From NCBI GenBank assembly GCA_003135055.1, contig PLDF01000110.1, positions 1 to 48,550 of the forward strand: a stretch of DNA of 48,550 bases, read 5' to 3'. Shown one piece after another: positions 35,501 through 42,393 of the stretch. The stretch is from Bryobacterales bacterium (lineage in GTDB: Bacteria > Acidobacteriota > Terriglobia > Bryobacterales > Bryobacteraceae). The position numbers and the translations under genes are program-made. The notes beneath the pieces are model-generated. The model saw only the letters and a list, made by a program, of their open reading frames with translations. It was not told the DNA's origin and made no database searches. Position 1 is the first letter of the stretch. Each line of letters starts with the position of its first letter.

Positions 35501-35591
35501 TCTGCGCGTCCCAGGGGATGTGGTTTATCGCCGGGAGAAGCGGTCACTTGTGGACAAGCTGAGGGATCTGAAGTTTTGGCCGAGGCGTTGA
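32529..35591 (+). CDS. Reg_prop/Y_Y_Y propeller sensor histidine kinase of the island
   Basis: A 1,020-residue sensor with signal peptide (SLCALLLFLAAYPLWA). Reg_prop propeller repeats (DGYIWIGTESELLRF, GSLWIGTRAGLSHW, NALWIGTSKQGLYR) run to about residue 640, then a Y_Y_Y domain (YKLEGHDVDWQDPG) and a membrane helix near residues 755-780. The cytoplasmic kinase has the HisKA_3 H-box LELHDTFLQTVQG (His about 807) and HATPase motifs EEAIRNTSLHSNA and DNGVGIDP. A basic C-terminal extension follows. The starts TTG 32529 or GTG 32544 are both possible; neither has an ideal ribosome site. It is a remote paralogue of the kinase at 5.0 kb and has the same pairing with a NarL-type regulator. Confidence 0.91.
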   Translation: MAQRNVKSRRSFSLCALLLFLAAYPLWAVDPNRRISQYSHTAWRMQDGVFRGAPNAIAQTSDGYIWIGTESELLRFDGVRFMRWASPDGTKLPSPEIDSLLGARDGSLWIGTRAGLSHWVNGRIVNYSNPKAVIPAIVEDHDGTVWFIHIPSLDHPGSLCRVTGASVRCYGKADGIPIFASGNSLDIDSLGNLWIGLDTALVRWKSGTSDVYRPSGLKSNEGTQGVTGFASDADGSLWAGMALSGSALGLQHFVQSAWKPFIASGLDGRTVDVSALFMDSHNALWIGTSKQGLYRIFASRVDHFQVSDGLSGNSVQRLFEDREGNIWAATSRGMDKFSDLQVATYSRSEGLGTDEVDSVLAARDGTVWIGGAGALDALRDGKVSSIQAGKGLPGNQVTSLLEDHAGRLWVGIDNALTIYQDGKFHHVDKPDKSPFGLIVDMAEDVDNNIWLETGDPSRTLIRIHDEKVQEQFPAQQIPSARQVAADPAGGIWLGTRNGDLIHYQNGHTELIAFQHDPDSKVEHLLVNADGSVLGATSFGLIRWRQGKKQILTVRNGLPCNGIFAMITDHAGALWLSTQCGLVEMAGTELQKWWQQPESVLTVRVFDEFDGVQLGWAPFQKVAKTPDGRLWFVSDYVLQMIDPHHLYQNALPPPVHVEGVIADHKSFSTLQRLRLPPLTRDLEIDYTALSFPVPQRVRFRYKLEGHDVDWQDPGTRRQAFYNDLGPGTFTFHVLACNNDGIWNQTGASLTFNVERAWFQTLWFRVLWMTTVCLLIVALYRVRVHYIAKAISARFDERLDERTRMALELHDTFLQTVQGSKMVADDALDPAADQERMRRALERLSVWLERAVMEGRAALHALRVSTTERNHLTEFLDRSAKEHCQPTEISVALTVIGDARDLHPIVRDEITRIAEEAIRNTSLHSNASQLSIELRYARDLSLSLKDNGVGIDPEIVEAGKAGHFGIQGMKERSARIRARITIKSTLNAGTEVTLRVPGDVVYRREKRSLVDKLRDLKFWPRR

Positions 35592-35742
35592 CTTGAACGC
35601 GCAGTCGGTTTGTCTGGGTAGCTTGCGTGAAGCTTTTTAGCCCGAGCTATAGAAAAGTTCAGGGTAGAATCCGTGGTTTCCGAGGTTCCTCCAAATCCGG
35701 TATGCGAATACATTGTCAATGTACGGTTTACAGAGGAGACTT

Positions 35743-36456
35743 ATGACGCAAACGAACACATCGACACAGATCAGAAATATCATTCTTGTCCACGGCGCCT
35801 TTGTGGATGGATCCGGTTGGGCGGACGTTTACAAGGCACTGAAAAAAGAAGGCTACGCCGTCTCGATCGTCCAGAATCCGACCGTTTCACTAACAGAAGA
35901 CGTAGCGGCCACCAAGCGCGCCATCGCCGCGCTGGAGGGCCCAGTGATCCTAGTAGGCCACTCGTACGGCGGAGTGGTGATCACCGAAGCAGGCAACGAT
36001 CCGAAGGTCGCCGGCTTGGTCTACATTGCTGCATTCGCACTGGACAAGGGCGAATCGGTGTCGTCGCTCCTCAAAGATCCGCCACCCGGCGCGTCCGTCC
36101 CGCCAATCTTGCCGCCCGAGGATGGATTCCTGATGCTCGATAAGCAGAAGTTTGCGGCAGCATTTGCGGGCGATGTGGATCCGGAGGTCGCCTCGTTCAT
36201 GGCCGATTCTCAGGTTCCCTGGGGTCTCGACGCACTCGGTGCCGCCATCACCCAGGCGGCGTGGCGGGCAAAGCCGAGTTGGTATCTGGTGACCACCGAA
36301 GATCATATGATTCCGCCTGACGCGCAGCGGATGATGTCCAAACGCGCCGGCTCGACGGTCGTCGAGGTGAAATCCAGCCACTCTGTTTTTCTTTCGCAGC
36401 CGCAGGCCGTCGCTCGACTGATAGGACAGGCAGCGAAAGGCGCTTTGGCGTCGTGA
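35743..36456 (+). CDS. Alpha/beta hydrolase (esterase-like)
   Basis: A 237-residue cytoplasmic alpha/beta hydrolase: oxyanion loop LVHGAFVDGSGW, nucleophile elbow LVGHSYGGVV (Ser), acid in VTTEDHMIPP and histidine in EVKSSHSVFLSQP. This is the family of many small esterases often annotated as salicylate/methyl-ester hydrolase-like. The ATG has a CAGAGGAGACTT ribosome site; an in-frame ATG 30 bp earlier lacks one. The gene follows the island's kinase by 151 bp on the same strand, but no shared promoter is evident. The substrate is unknown. Confidence 0.9.
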   Translation: MTQTNTSTQIRNIILVHGAFVDGSGWADVYKALKKEGYAVSIVQNPTVSLTEDVAATKRAIAALEGPVILVGHSYGGVVITEAGNDPKVAGLVYIAAFALDKGESVSSLLKDPPPGASVPPILPPEDGFLMLDKQKFAAAFAGDVDPEVASFMADSQVPWGLDALGAAITQAAWRAKPSWYLVTTEDHMIPPDAQRMMSKRAGSTVVEVKSSHSVFLSQPQAVARLIGQAAKGALAS

Positions 36457-36581
36457 TGCGCGTCGGCACATACTCGTAAACTGGAACGTCTTTTATCCCA
36501 CAGGGATGGCGATAATGGCTCCTGGCGGGCGATGCCTATTGCCGCTGCGGTGATCGCGTGATGCGGGCGCCTGCAACGTTC

Positions 36582-36633
36582 TCGCTAGACGGAGGAGACC
36601 GAAGAGTTCCATCCCGATTAATCCGTCTAGCGA
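36582..36633. repeat. 12-bp perfect inverted repeat
   Basis: TCGCTAGACGGA (36582-36593) and TCCGTCTAGCGA (36622-36633) pair perfectly across a 28-bp loop. There is no T run, so it is not an ordinary terminator. The remaining part of the 36457-36739 gap shows no gene. Confidence 0.6.
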
Positions 36634-36739
36634 TCCAAAGAGCGAGATTCTCGCAAGCCGCTTCCTTTATGTTGATAAAAACCATCTAGCCGAATTATCG
36701 GCTTGCTTGGACGCAGTGGACCGTTTTCCGCCGCCCCGA

Positions 36740-38366
36740 TTATTTAATCGCGAACGTCTTCACGTGAATCACATTGCGTTCGAGTTGCTCTACCGCTTGC
36801 GGCCAAAAGATGCGCTCGCCGTTTACGGGAAACGGCCAAAGGAACGCTTGACGCGACTGTCCCTCCCGCGAGGCGCAGCCCGGAGAACAGCTTGCGCGCC
36901 GCGCCGAACGTGAGCGACTCTTTTCCTTCCACCGTTATCGACATCAATGTATTTCCGGAGATGAACAAAATTTCCTTCCCGTCGCCACGCCATATCGCTC
37001 GGTTTCCAACAGGCGAGATCTGGCGGCGGGCGCTCTTGCCACTCATCGGTGCGACATAGAGGCCGCCTCCAGACTCGCTGCCCTCATCCAAGATCCAGCG
37101 GCCATCCGGTGAAGGTCGCGGACCGACAAACTCGATCGCCTTGGTCATGACCAAATTGGGTTTCGTTTCCTCGACAGCGCCGTCCATGCGAAACGAAAAG
37201 ACGTCGTCTCCTATTTGTCCAAGAAATTGCCGGCCGTCCAAGGACATTACCGGTAGGGTCCTCAACGAATTTCCACCCAACTTTCTTACGTCGTGAACCT
37301 CACCCAAACCGCTGGCGGGCATTTCGACGAGTGCGTCCTTTCGCACCCCGACGATCTTGGAGCTACCCGCAGACCATCCGAACCAATCAATGCCCATGGG
37401 AAGTCCAATGCGTCTCCTGCGACCTATTTCCAACAACCAGCTACTGGAACCTGTCCGCACCAGCATTTGCTGTTGATCCGGAGACAGCGTTAATTGACTC
37501 ACCAGGTTCTTAGGACCGAAGGTCGAAACGACATTGCCCTGCCGGTCGAATTCGGTGACCTGGGCCTCGACAGCCGTTCCAGGGCGCCAGGCGATGGTTC
37601 CATTGCGTGCTACTGAAAAATAGGCTCGCTGCGCCGAAGAGACTCTTGCACCACTAAGTCGGCTTCGCCCTCCAATGCGCGACGCCGGAGATTGAGTTTC
37701 TGCGAATAGAGATTATCGTTGCGGACGTACAGCAAACGTCCCTCACCAGCGGGCGTATAACGAGCGCCTGTCTCATTCACGAGGAGCGGGATTGGATTGA
37801 CGCACTTCCCTTCATGAAGCGTGGCTAAGTAAACGGAACCCCCTTCAGCATCAGGCAGAGGGAGGTAGAAAAACAGGAAGTCTTCGCTGCCGGGTATGAA
37901 CTCCGGATAGATATAGTCACCCGCACTAAATTGCTTAGGAAAGTCGACGTCCTTCAGATCGCCGCCCGTGGACGGGAGCGTGCTCAAGCGGAATGGAGGC
38001 GTTTTCCCAAGTGAAGACGGAATGGTTCCCGCATCGCCAGATTCTTTAGAAAATATCACCGCCGTCAGATCGCCGCCCGCGGACGGAAGCGTGCTCAAGC
38101 GGAACGTAGGCATTTTCCCAAGTGAAAGTAAAATCGTTCCCGCATCGCTCCAAGTTCCGCCACGCGAGGCACCTACCAGGGGTCCGATCCCCTGGGGAGC
38201 ACCATCCGGCATCCGAACCTTTTCCCACTCGTGACGCAGCGAGGGGTACACAAATGTCGTCGAATCCGGTGACCAGAATCCCGGATTGTTGATGGTTTCT
38301 GATCCGGCCACAATTCTGGTCTCCAATGAATCCAGACGACGTACGTGAATGCGGCCGCCGGTGCGT
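36740..38366 (-). pseudogene. WD40/TolB-like propeller protein (C-terminal part), disrupted by IS3 and frameshifts
   Basis: The minus strand encodes a beta-propeller of the type fused to Ser/Thr kinases in Acidobacteria: IHVRRLDSLETRIVAGSE, NPGFWSPDSTTFVY, GTWSDAGTI, then WRPGTAVEAQVTEFDRQG, SQLTLSPDQQQMLVRTG and GPRPSPDGRWI. The 5' end is cut by the IS3 end at 38366. A frameshift near 37610 separates PIF from FSVARNGTIAWRPG, consistent with one lost base. A second, an extra base in the TTT at 36822-36824, separates LAVSR from NGERIFWPQAVEQ and the natural stop at 36740. No kinase domain remains. The gene is certainly inactive unless the indels are errors, and even then it lacks its start. 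Confidence 0.78.
37925..38146 (-). repeat. 111-bp tandem duplication inside the propeller pseudogene
   Basis: Two diverged 37-codon copies (DAGTILLSLGKMPTFRLSTL and DAGTIPSSLGKTPPFRLSTL, each followed by PS-GGDL) lie head to tail at 38036-38146 and 37925-38035. The duplication keeps the reading frame, i.e. it was created while the gene was still under selection. Confidence 0.75.
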
Positions 38367-38398
38367 GTCAACGAATTTGAGACACTTCTTTTGATTAT

Positions 38399-39423
38399 TT
38401 AGTGAGTATTTTCGTCTGAGTTTAATGGTTTGTTGATCCAGACCTCTTTTGGAAGCTGAGGCGGCGAAGGGGGTCGGCGGACGAAGCGTTCGGGGTGGTC
38501 GCGATAGGCGGCATCGAGAACGAGTTGGCGGTTTTCGCGGATGCTGACCGCAGCACCGTGGTGCACCATCGAGGGCGACATCATGCCGATTCCAGAGTGG
38601 CGATGTTCGTCGTTGTACCAAGGGAAAAACGTCTGGCAGAAGGCCCCGCTGTCCTGGATGCAGCCAATCCGATCTGGGAACTCGGGGCGGTATTTCATGG
38701 TGCGGAAGTGGCTTTCCGAGTAGGGATTGTCGTTGGACGTGTAGGGCCGGCTGTGCGTCTTGGTAACGCTGAGGTCGGCGAGCAGCAGGGCCACGGGTTT
38801 GGACCGCATGGCCGAGCCGCGGTCGGCATGGAGGGTGAGCTGGCCTGGCTGGATGTTCTGCTTTTCGAGAGGATTCCTCGATGAGCTTCTTGGCCAACTC
38901 GGCGCTCTCGCGTGGCGCCACCATCCAGCCAACGACATAACGGCCGAAGACGTCGAGGATGACGTAGAGGTAGAAGTAAGTCCACTTGGCGGGACCGCGC
39001 AGCTGGGTGATGTCCCAACTCCAAAGCTGGTTGGGCGCGGAGGCCAACAACTCTGGCTTTTGGTATTTCGGATGAGTGAGTTGATCCCGTCTTTCGCGCG
39101 TGGCGCCGTCCACTTCCAAGACCCGATACATGGTCCGCGTCGAGCAAAGATACTGGCCTTCATCGAGCAACGTGGCGTTGATCGCGGCCGGCGAGCAATC
39201 CTGGAATCGCGGAGAATTCAAGACGGCTCGAACAGCGTGGATCTCCTCGACGCCCAACGCCCGAGCAGGAGTTGGCCGAGCCGCCGGAGGTGTCGAAGGG
39301 CGCGCCACCGTCAGTCGGTCCGAGCAAGGGCCGCTGGCGATAGAAAGAAGCTCGAGCGACACCGAGGGCGTCACAGGCGGACTCGATTCCGACAGTGGTA
39401 GAGAGTTGCAGGACGGCGTCCAT
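38399..39423 (-). pseudogene. IS3 transposase OrfB with two frameshifts
   Basis: The three reading segments join into one DDE transposase: MDAVLQLSTTVGIESACDAL with ARASFYRQRPLLGPTDGGAP, then ARALGVEEIHAVRAVLNSPR, LWSWDITQLRGPAKW (first Asp) and RYVVGWMVAPRESAELAKKL, then EKQNIQPGQLTLHADRGSAM (second Asp) and SNDNPYSESHFRTMKY (Glu). The frame changes near 39315 (one base lost) and near 38880 (one base gained). The catalytic residues all survive, so the inactivation is recent or the indels are errors. orfB starts at an ATG overlapping the orfA stop. Confidence 0.8.
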
Positions 39424-39840
39424 TATCGCTTCTCCTCCGGCTCGCTGGTGAGGATCGGACGACCCAACAGAGTGGCCACTTTTTTTTGAATGTCGATTAC
39501 GATTTCGGGTTTACGTAGTTGCTCGATGAGACGCTCGGTCTCGCGGCGCAGTTGGAGATTCTCTTCGGCCAAGGGATCGCGCTTGGACTTGGGGCCACGT
39601 TTCTGGGGCGTCAAGGCCTGCAGCACACCGGCGTCCCGCTCGCGGCGCCAGGTGGCCAACAGGGATGAATACAAACCTTCGCGGCGGAGGAGTGCGCCGA
39701 TACCGCCGGTGCCCTTGGCTTGGTCGGCCGCGGTCAAAATGCGCTGCTTATATTCGGCGGTGAAGCGGCGCCGCTTGGCTTGCGCGACGACCTCGGGATC
39801 GGGGTGGGCGGTTGTGTTGCCGCCGGTGGTGCTCCGGGTC
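39423..39840 (-). pseudogene. IS3 transposase OrfA, N-terminus lost
   Basis: The frame encodes an IS3 OrfA helix-turn-helix protein (VVAQAKRRRFTAEYKQRILT, KGTGGIGALLRREGLYSSLL, ATWRRERDAGVLQALTPQKR) with a coiled-coil tail (EENLQLRRETERLIEQLRKP). No start codon remains: upstream of NTTAHPDPEV the frame runs into the adjoining group II intron sequence. Part of the broken IS3 element. Confidence 0.78.
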
Positions 39841-39909
39841 GAGTAGGCACGGCAGGTTGCCCCGCCGCGCCTCTCACAGAACCGGACTTGCGGGCCTCGC
39901 ATCCGGCTC
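39841..39909 (-). mobile_element. Group II intron 3' end (domains V-VI)
   Basis: Read on the minus strand, 39909-39879 forms an intact domain V hairpin: stem GAGCCGG/CCGGTTC, inner stem TGCG/CGCA and the conserved AGC start. It is followed by GAGAGGCGCGGCGGGGCAACC and a tail ending GTGCCTACTC at the IS3 orfA boundary. This matches 3' ends of bacterial group II introns. The upstream ribozyme domains and reverse transcriptase are absent. Confidence 0.72.
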
Positions 39910-39923
39910 TTTGGATCGACGTC

Positions 39924-40040
39924 TCACCATGTCAAGCTGAGTTGGCTGGGAACTTGCCGGAGAGGATTGGCCACGCGCCAGCGGTCGTACAGGGAACCGA
40001 TCTGGCCGTGAAACCAATCATTGGGGTATGCATTTGTCAT
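39924..40040 (-). CDS. 38-codon ORF with strong ribosome site, upstream of intron domain V
   Basis: ATG at 40040 follows CCGGAGGGGA closely and opens a 38-residue frame (MTNAYPNDWFHGQIGSLYDR, then WRVANPLRQVPSQLSLTW) with sensible codon use, ending 15 bp before the domain V hairpin. No family is recognised. It may be a small peptide gene or a fragment of intron-borne coding sequence. Confidence 0.35.
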   Translation of the reverse strand: MTNAYPNDWFHGQIGSLYDRWRVANPLRQVPSQLSLTW

Positions 40041-40099
40041 TCCCCTCCGGTTGCTGCGAGACCAAGCGAGCTATCCTTCGCAGCGAATCGGGATTGCCC

Positions 40100-40121
40100 G
40101 AACACCATTTGAACACCGTTA
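40100..40121. repeat. GAACACCRTTW tandem pair near the right tRNA-Gly fragment
   Basis: GAACACCATTT (40100-40110) and GAACACCGTTA (40111-40121) repeat the motif found at 24097-24183. They lie 95 bp before the right tRNA-Gly fragment, i.e. inside the segment delimited by the two fragments. Confidence 0.6.
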
Positions 40122-40215
40122 AGCGCTCGATGTGCAGAATAAAAACTGGGCAAACTCAATCGCCAGAAAGAGGCCAACAAAAGCGCTATGTTCTTTGTTG
40201 TCAATTGACAGTCGT

Positions 40216-40272
40216 CTTCCCAAGCTGGACGTTGGTGGGTTCGAATCCCGTCTCCCGCTCCATCTTTTCAAC
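40216..40272 (+). repeat. 3' half of tRNA-Gly(CCC): right att-like repeat
   Basis: CTTCCCAAGCTGGACGTTGG, T-arm GGGTTCGAATCCCG and acceptor CTCCCGCTCCA (CCA at 40260-40262), then TCTTTTCAAC. Same extent and orientation as the copy at 24018-24073 with differences confined mainly to the T-stem and variable loop, and again without a 5' half. A decayed integrase gene abuts it on the right. Confidence 0.82.
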
Positions 40273-40475
40273 AAGCGGGCGAGAGCTGCGTTTTCGAGCT
40301 GTTCCGCCGCTCGGCGCTCCTGGACATGGCCGCCGCCTTGGTGTAAACGTCAATCGCCATCCCGATGCCGGTCGGCCGCGACCTTTGGATCGATCTTGGC
40401 CTCATGGCCGAGGCTGGTATGGGTTCTGCGCAGCACTGAATCCGGCCGATTGGGCATTGGCGACATCACACGCCT
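40265..40475 (-). pseudogene. Tyrosine recombinase (phage-type integrase) C-terminus, decayed
   Basis: On the minus strand three frames join into the end of a tyrosine integrase. VLRRTHTSLGHEAKIDPKVA contains the HxxR-like region; GIGMAIDVYTKAAA contains the probable nucleophilic Tyr. A third segment, QERRAAEQLENAALARLLKR, leads into the tRNA-Gly acceptor end. At least two indels lie between these segments. The N-terminal and core domains are missing. Position and direction (running into the tRNA 3' end) are exactly those of integrases that target tRNA genes, and this explains the tRNA fragments. Confidence 0.72.
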
Positions 40476-40487
40476 GATTTGTTAGTG

Positions 40488-40508
40488 ACCTGTTCAGAAA
40501 CCTGTTCA
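40488..40508. repeat. Direct repeat ACCTGTTCA x2
   Basis: Two perfect 9-bp copies (40488-40496, 40500-40508) lie just past the integrase remnant, about 90 bp before the tRNA-Thr fragment. The surrounding 40273-40590 segment otherwise holds only the integrase debris. Confidence 0.55.
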
Positions 40509-40590
40509 ACTACCGCCGAGATGCGCTCCAAAGGCGCTGCATATGGCACTCCGTAGACTGAGTTCTCAGCTATTTACGATCCGGGGATTG

Positions 40591-40636
40591 TTTCGTAATC
40601 AGCAGGTCGCCGGTTCGATCCCGGCGGGTGGCTCCA
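40591..40636 (+). repeat. 3' half of tRNA-Thr(CGT), att-like
   Basis: TTTCGTAATCAGC (anticodon CGT) followed by AGGTCG, T-arm GCCGGTTCGATCCCGGC and acceptor GGGTGGCTCCA with encoded CCA. The upstream bases do not form a D-arm or a matching acceptor strand, so only the 3' half is present. A second tRNA has therefore been used as an integration target in this region. Confidence 0.75.
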
Positions 40637-40661
40637 GAAATCATTGAAAATAACCAGTTAA

Positions 40662-40692
40662 CTAGCCCGTCCCCTTCGGGTAGCCGGTTTTT
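40662..40692 (+). terminator. Terminator-like hairpin after the tRNA-Thr fragment
   Basis: CTAGCCCG and CGGGTAG form a stem with one bulged G around a CCCCTT loop, followed by CCGGTTTTT. It is probably the original terminator of the tRNA-Thr gene, carried with its 3' half. Confidence 0.5.
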
Positions 40693-40700
40693 GTGCTGTC

Positions 40701-40740
40701 ACTGTGCCAATACTCCAAACGGAGCAATCGACTGTGCCAA
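40701..40740. repeat. Direct repeat ACTGTGCCAA x2
   Basis: Two perfect 10-bp copies at 40701-40710 and 40731-40740, 65 bp past the tRNA-Thr fragment, again the pattern of short paired repeats beside a tRNA fragment. Confidence 0.55.
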
Positions 40741-40762
40741 AAACCCGTCGGTCCGTATGGTG

Positions 40763-40786
40763 CAGAACTTCTGACCCAGGACACTA
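40763..40786. repeat. 24-bp repeat, copy 1
   Basis: CAGAACTTCTGACCCAGGAC followed by ACTA. A copy with one mismatch lies at 43648-43671 in the same orientation. The TA at its end is the target of the IS630 element. It may be the terminal repeat of a lost insertion sequence. Confidence 0.55.
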
Positions 40787-42014
40787 GTATATCGTTTCAA
40801 CAAAACATGAACACATTATTCCTGTTCAAGAGCCTTGAAGTTCTTCCAGCGGCGGACGACTGGAGCGGCATTGATTTCCGCGATGCCCTTGAGTATCCGA
40901 GCTTTGAGTTCGTCCAGAGATTTTACCCGGATATGCCGCAGAAAGCTTCGGGCCATTTTGCCGAACAGAGTCTCCACGATATTGAGCCATGAGCCGTGCT
41001 TCGGCGTCAGGACATACTGAAAACGGTTGGGGCGCGTGGAGAGAAACGCCAGCGTCTCTTTGGAAATGTGCGCGGAATGATTTGTCCAGTATGATTCTGA
41101 TGGTGCAGTCAGGCGGATACCTCGCATCCAGATCGGACAGCAGCCCGATGAATTCGACGCTGCGGTGACGGTCCTCCACGCGCGCCGTGATGTGGCCATC
41201 CTGGAGATCCAACGCTGCCAGTATCGAACAAGTGCCCAGCCTCTCGTACTCGTGATCGCGGCCGATTTCGGGATGCTTGCCGGGCACAGGCGGCAGGTCG
41301 GGGGCGGTGTTGGCGATGGCCTGCACACCGGGTTTTTCATCCACCGAAACCGTGATGACGCTGGAGGCAGTCTGGCCTGCGGCCCGCTTCGCATTTTGCA
41401 ATTCGACATCCTGATAGACGATCAGGACCTTCCGCATTACGGCTTCGAAATCCGGATCGCGCCGCTCCAGATAATACTTGACCTTCTCCGGATGAAGCGG
41501 CTGTTCGGCCAGAATTCGATGTACGGTCGCCTTGACGGCACGGGACAACGCGGGAAAACCAGCCTCCACGGCATGCTCCCGGATATGCCGGGCCAACGCC
41601 TGCCTGCTCCAGACCTCGGCGGCATACCCCAGATCCTTCGGTTTCGAGCACGCCACATGTACGACCCAGGCTTTGGCATCGTCTCCAATCACCGGATCTT
41701 TGGGCCGATGGTAATTGTCTTTGAGCGCCGCCATTGGGCCCATCGCTAATGCCTTAGTCACCCATTTCGAAACGCTTAGCCGCGTCATCCCAAGGCGGCG
41801 GCCGATGCTGGCGAAGCTTTCGCCAGCGCAGTATCCCAAAAGAATAGTGGAGCGCTGCACCTCGCGCTGCGGCGCCACGCGCGACTGTGACAATCGCTCC
41901 AATTCCGCCCGGTCTTCGTCCGATAAAACCAATTTTGACAGCTTGGATTTGCCCGGCATGCCTCAGCATAACAGAAACAAATCTATCCGCTTGTGTTTTA
42001 TTGAAACGATATAC
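40787..42014 (-). mobile_element. IS630-family insertion sequence, 1,228 bp, with ends and TA duplication
   Basis: The inverted ends are GTATATCGTTTCAA at 40787 and its complement ending at 42014; identity extends to about 20 bp with one mismatch. Both ends are flanked by TA (40785-40786, 42015-42016), the canonical IS630/Tc1 target duplication. The element holds a single transposase gene on the minus strand. Complete ends and the intact duplication imply a recent insertion. The transposase is frameshifted in this copy. Confidence 0.88.
40816..41959 (-). pseudogene. IS630 transposase with one frameshift
   Basis: The first frame encodes the HTH part (LVLSDEDRAELERLSQSRVA, SIGRRLGMTRLSVSKWVTKA) and the catalytic core up to VITVSVDEKPGVQAI (first Asp) and TIRIILD (second Asp). 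The second frame continues NHSAHISKETLAFLSTRPNR, LTPKHGSWLNIVETLFGKMA (Glu) and ends FKALEQE at 40816. The break is an extra base in a three-base A run (TTT at 41081-41083 on the plus strand): GACAAATCAT where GACAATCAT keeps the frame. Corrected, the transposase is full length with all DDE residues, so an active copy could exist elsewhere. Confidence 0.87.
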
Positions 42015-42029
42015 TAGGTTAGCGGGAGT

Positions 42030-42233
42030 TTACTGCGAATGGTGTCGCTCAAGAAACGCCGAAACCGCAAAGTCATGGTTGCTGAAGGTGATGGCCTGTG
42101 GATCTTCCTTGCAAATTTGTATTACCCCGCTAGCCCAAGGCGCGATAGTCGGATGGAGCGGGTAGACGTTGCCAGCCTCGATCTGCGGGCTAATAGCGGC
42201 GGCCCGGAGGGAGGAGGCGGGAATGAAATGCAC
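42030..42233 (-). CDS. Short hypothetical ORF
   Basis: A 67-codon frame (SPQIEAGNVYPLHPTIAPWA, SGVIQICKEDPQAITFSNHD) with plausible composition, ending 16 bp from the IS630 target site. No family recognised and no ribosome site; possibly the tail of a gene lost by rearrangement. Confidence 0.25.
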   Translation of the reverse strand: MHFIPASSLRAAAISPQIEAGNVYPLHPTIAPWASGVIQICKEDPQAITFSNHDFAVSAFLERHHSQ

Positions 42234-42393
42234 CAGCCTAGACGCGCCTTCGTGGACCGGGGCGTTCGCGTCTCCCAGCTAATCCATCGAGGGTGCCGTG
42301 AAATGAAGCACGTCCCGGCATGCCGCCTCCGATTTGTGCTGGGTCGTGCTCTGGCAGCCCGCGTGCATTGCCTTGCCTTCGGAGGGGTCCATC

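Larger units (their letters stand above)
38367..39840 (-). mobile_element. IS3-family insertion sequence, 5' truncated
   Basis: Transcription runs leftwards: orfA (HTH) then orfB (DDE integrase) overlapping at TAATG. The terminal sequence at 38367 reads TGTCAACGAATTTGAGACAC inward, a plausible IS3-type end beginning with TG. The matching inverted end expected upstream of orfA is missing; orfA runs directly into a group II intron 3' end. With the transposase frame also broken twice, the element is dead. Its insertion removed the front of the propeller gene. Confidence 0.75.

Noticed and set aside
36582..36633. Rho-independent terminator or integron attC site
   Set aside because: No T run, and no attC-type R boxes or integron integrase nearby.
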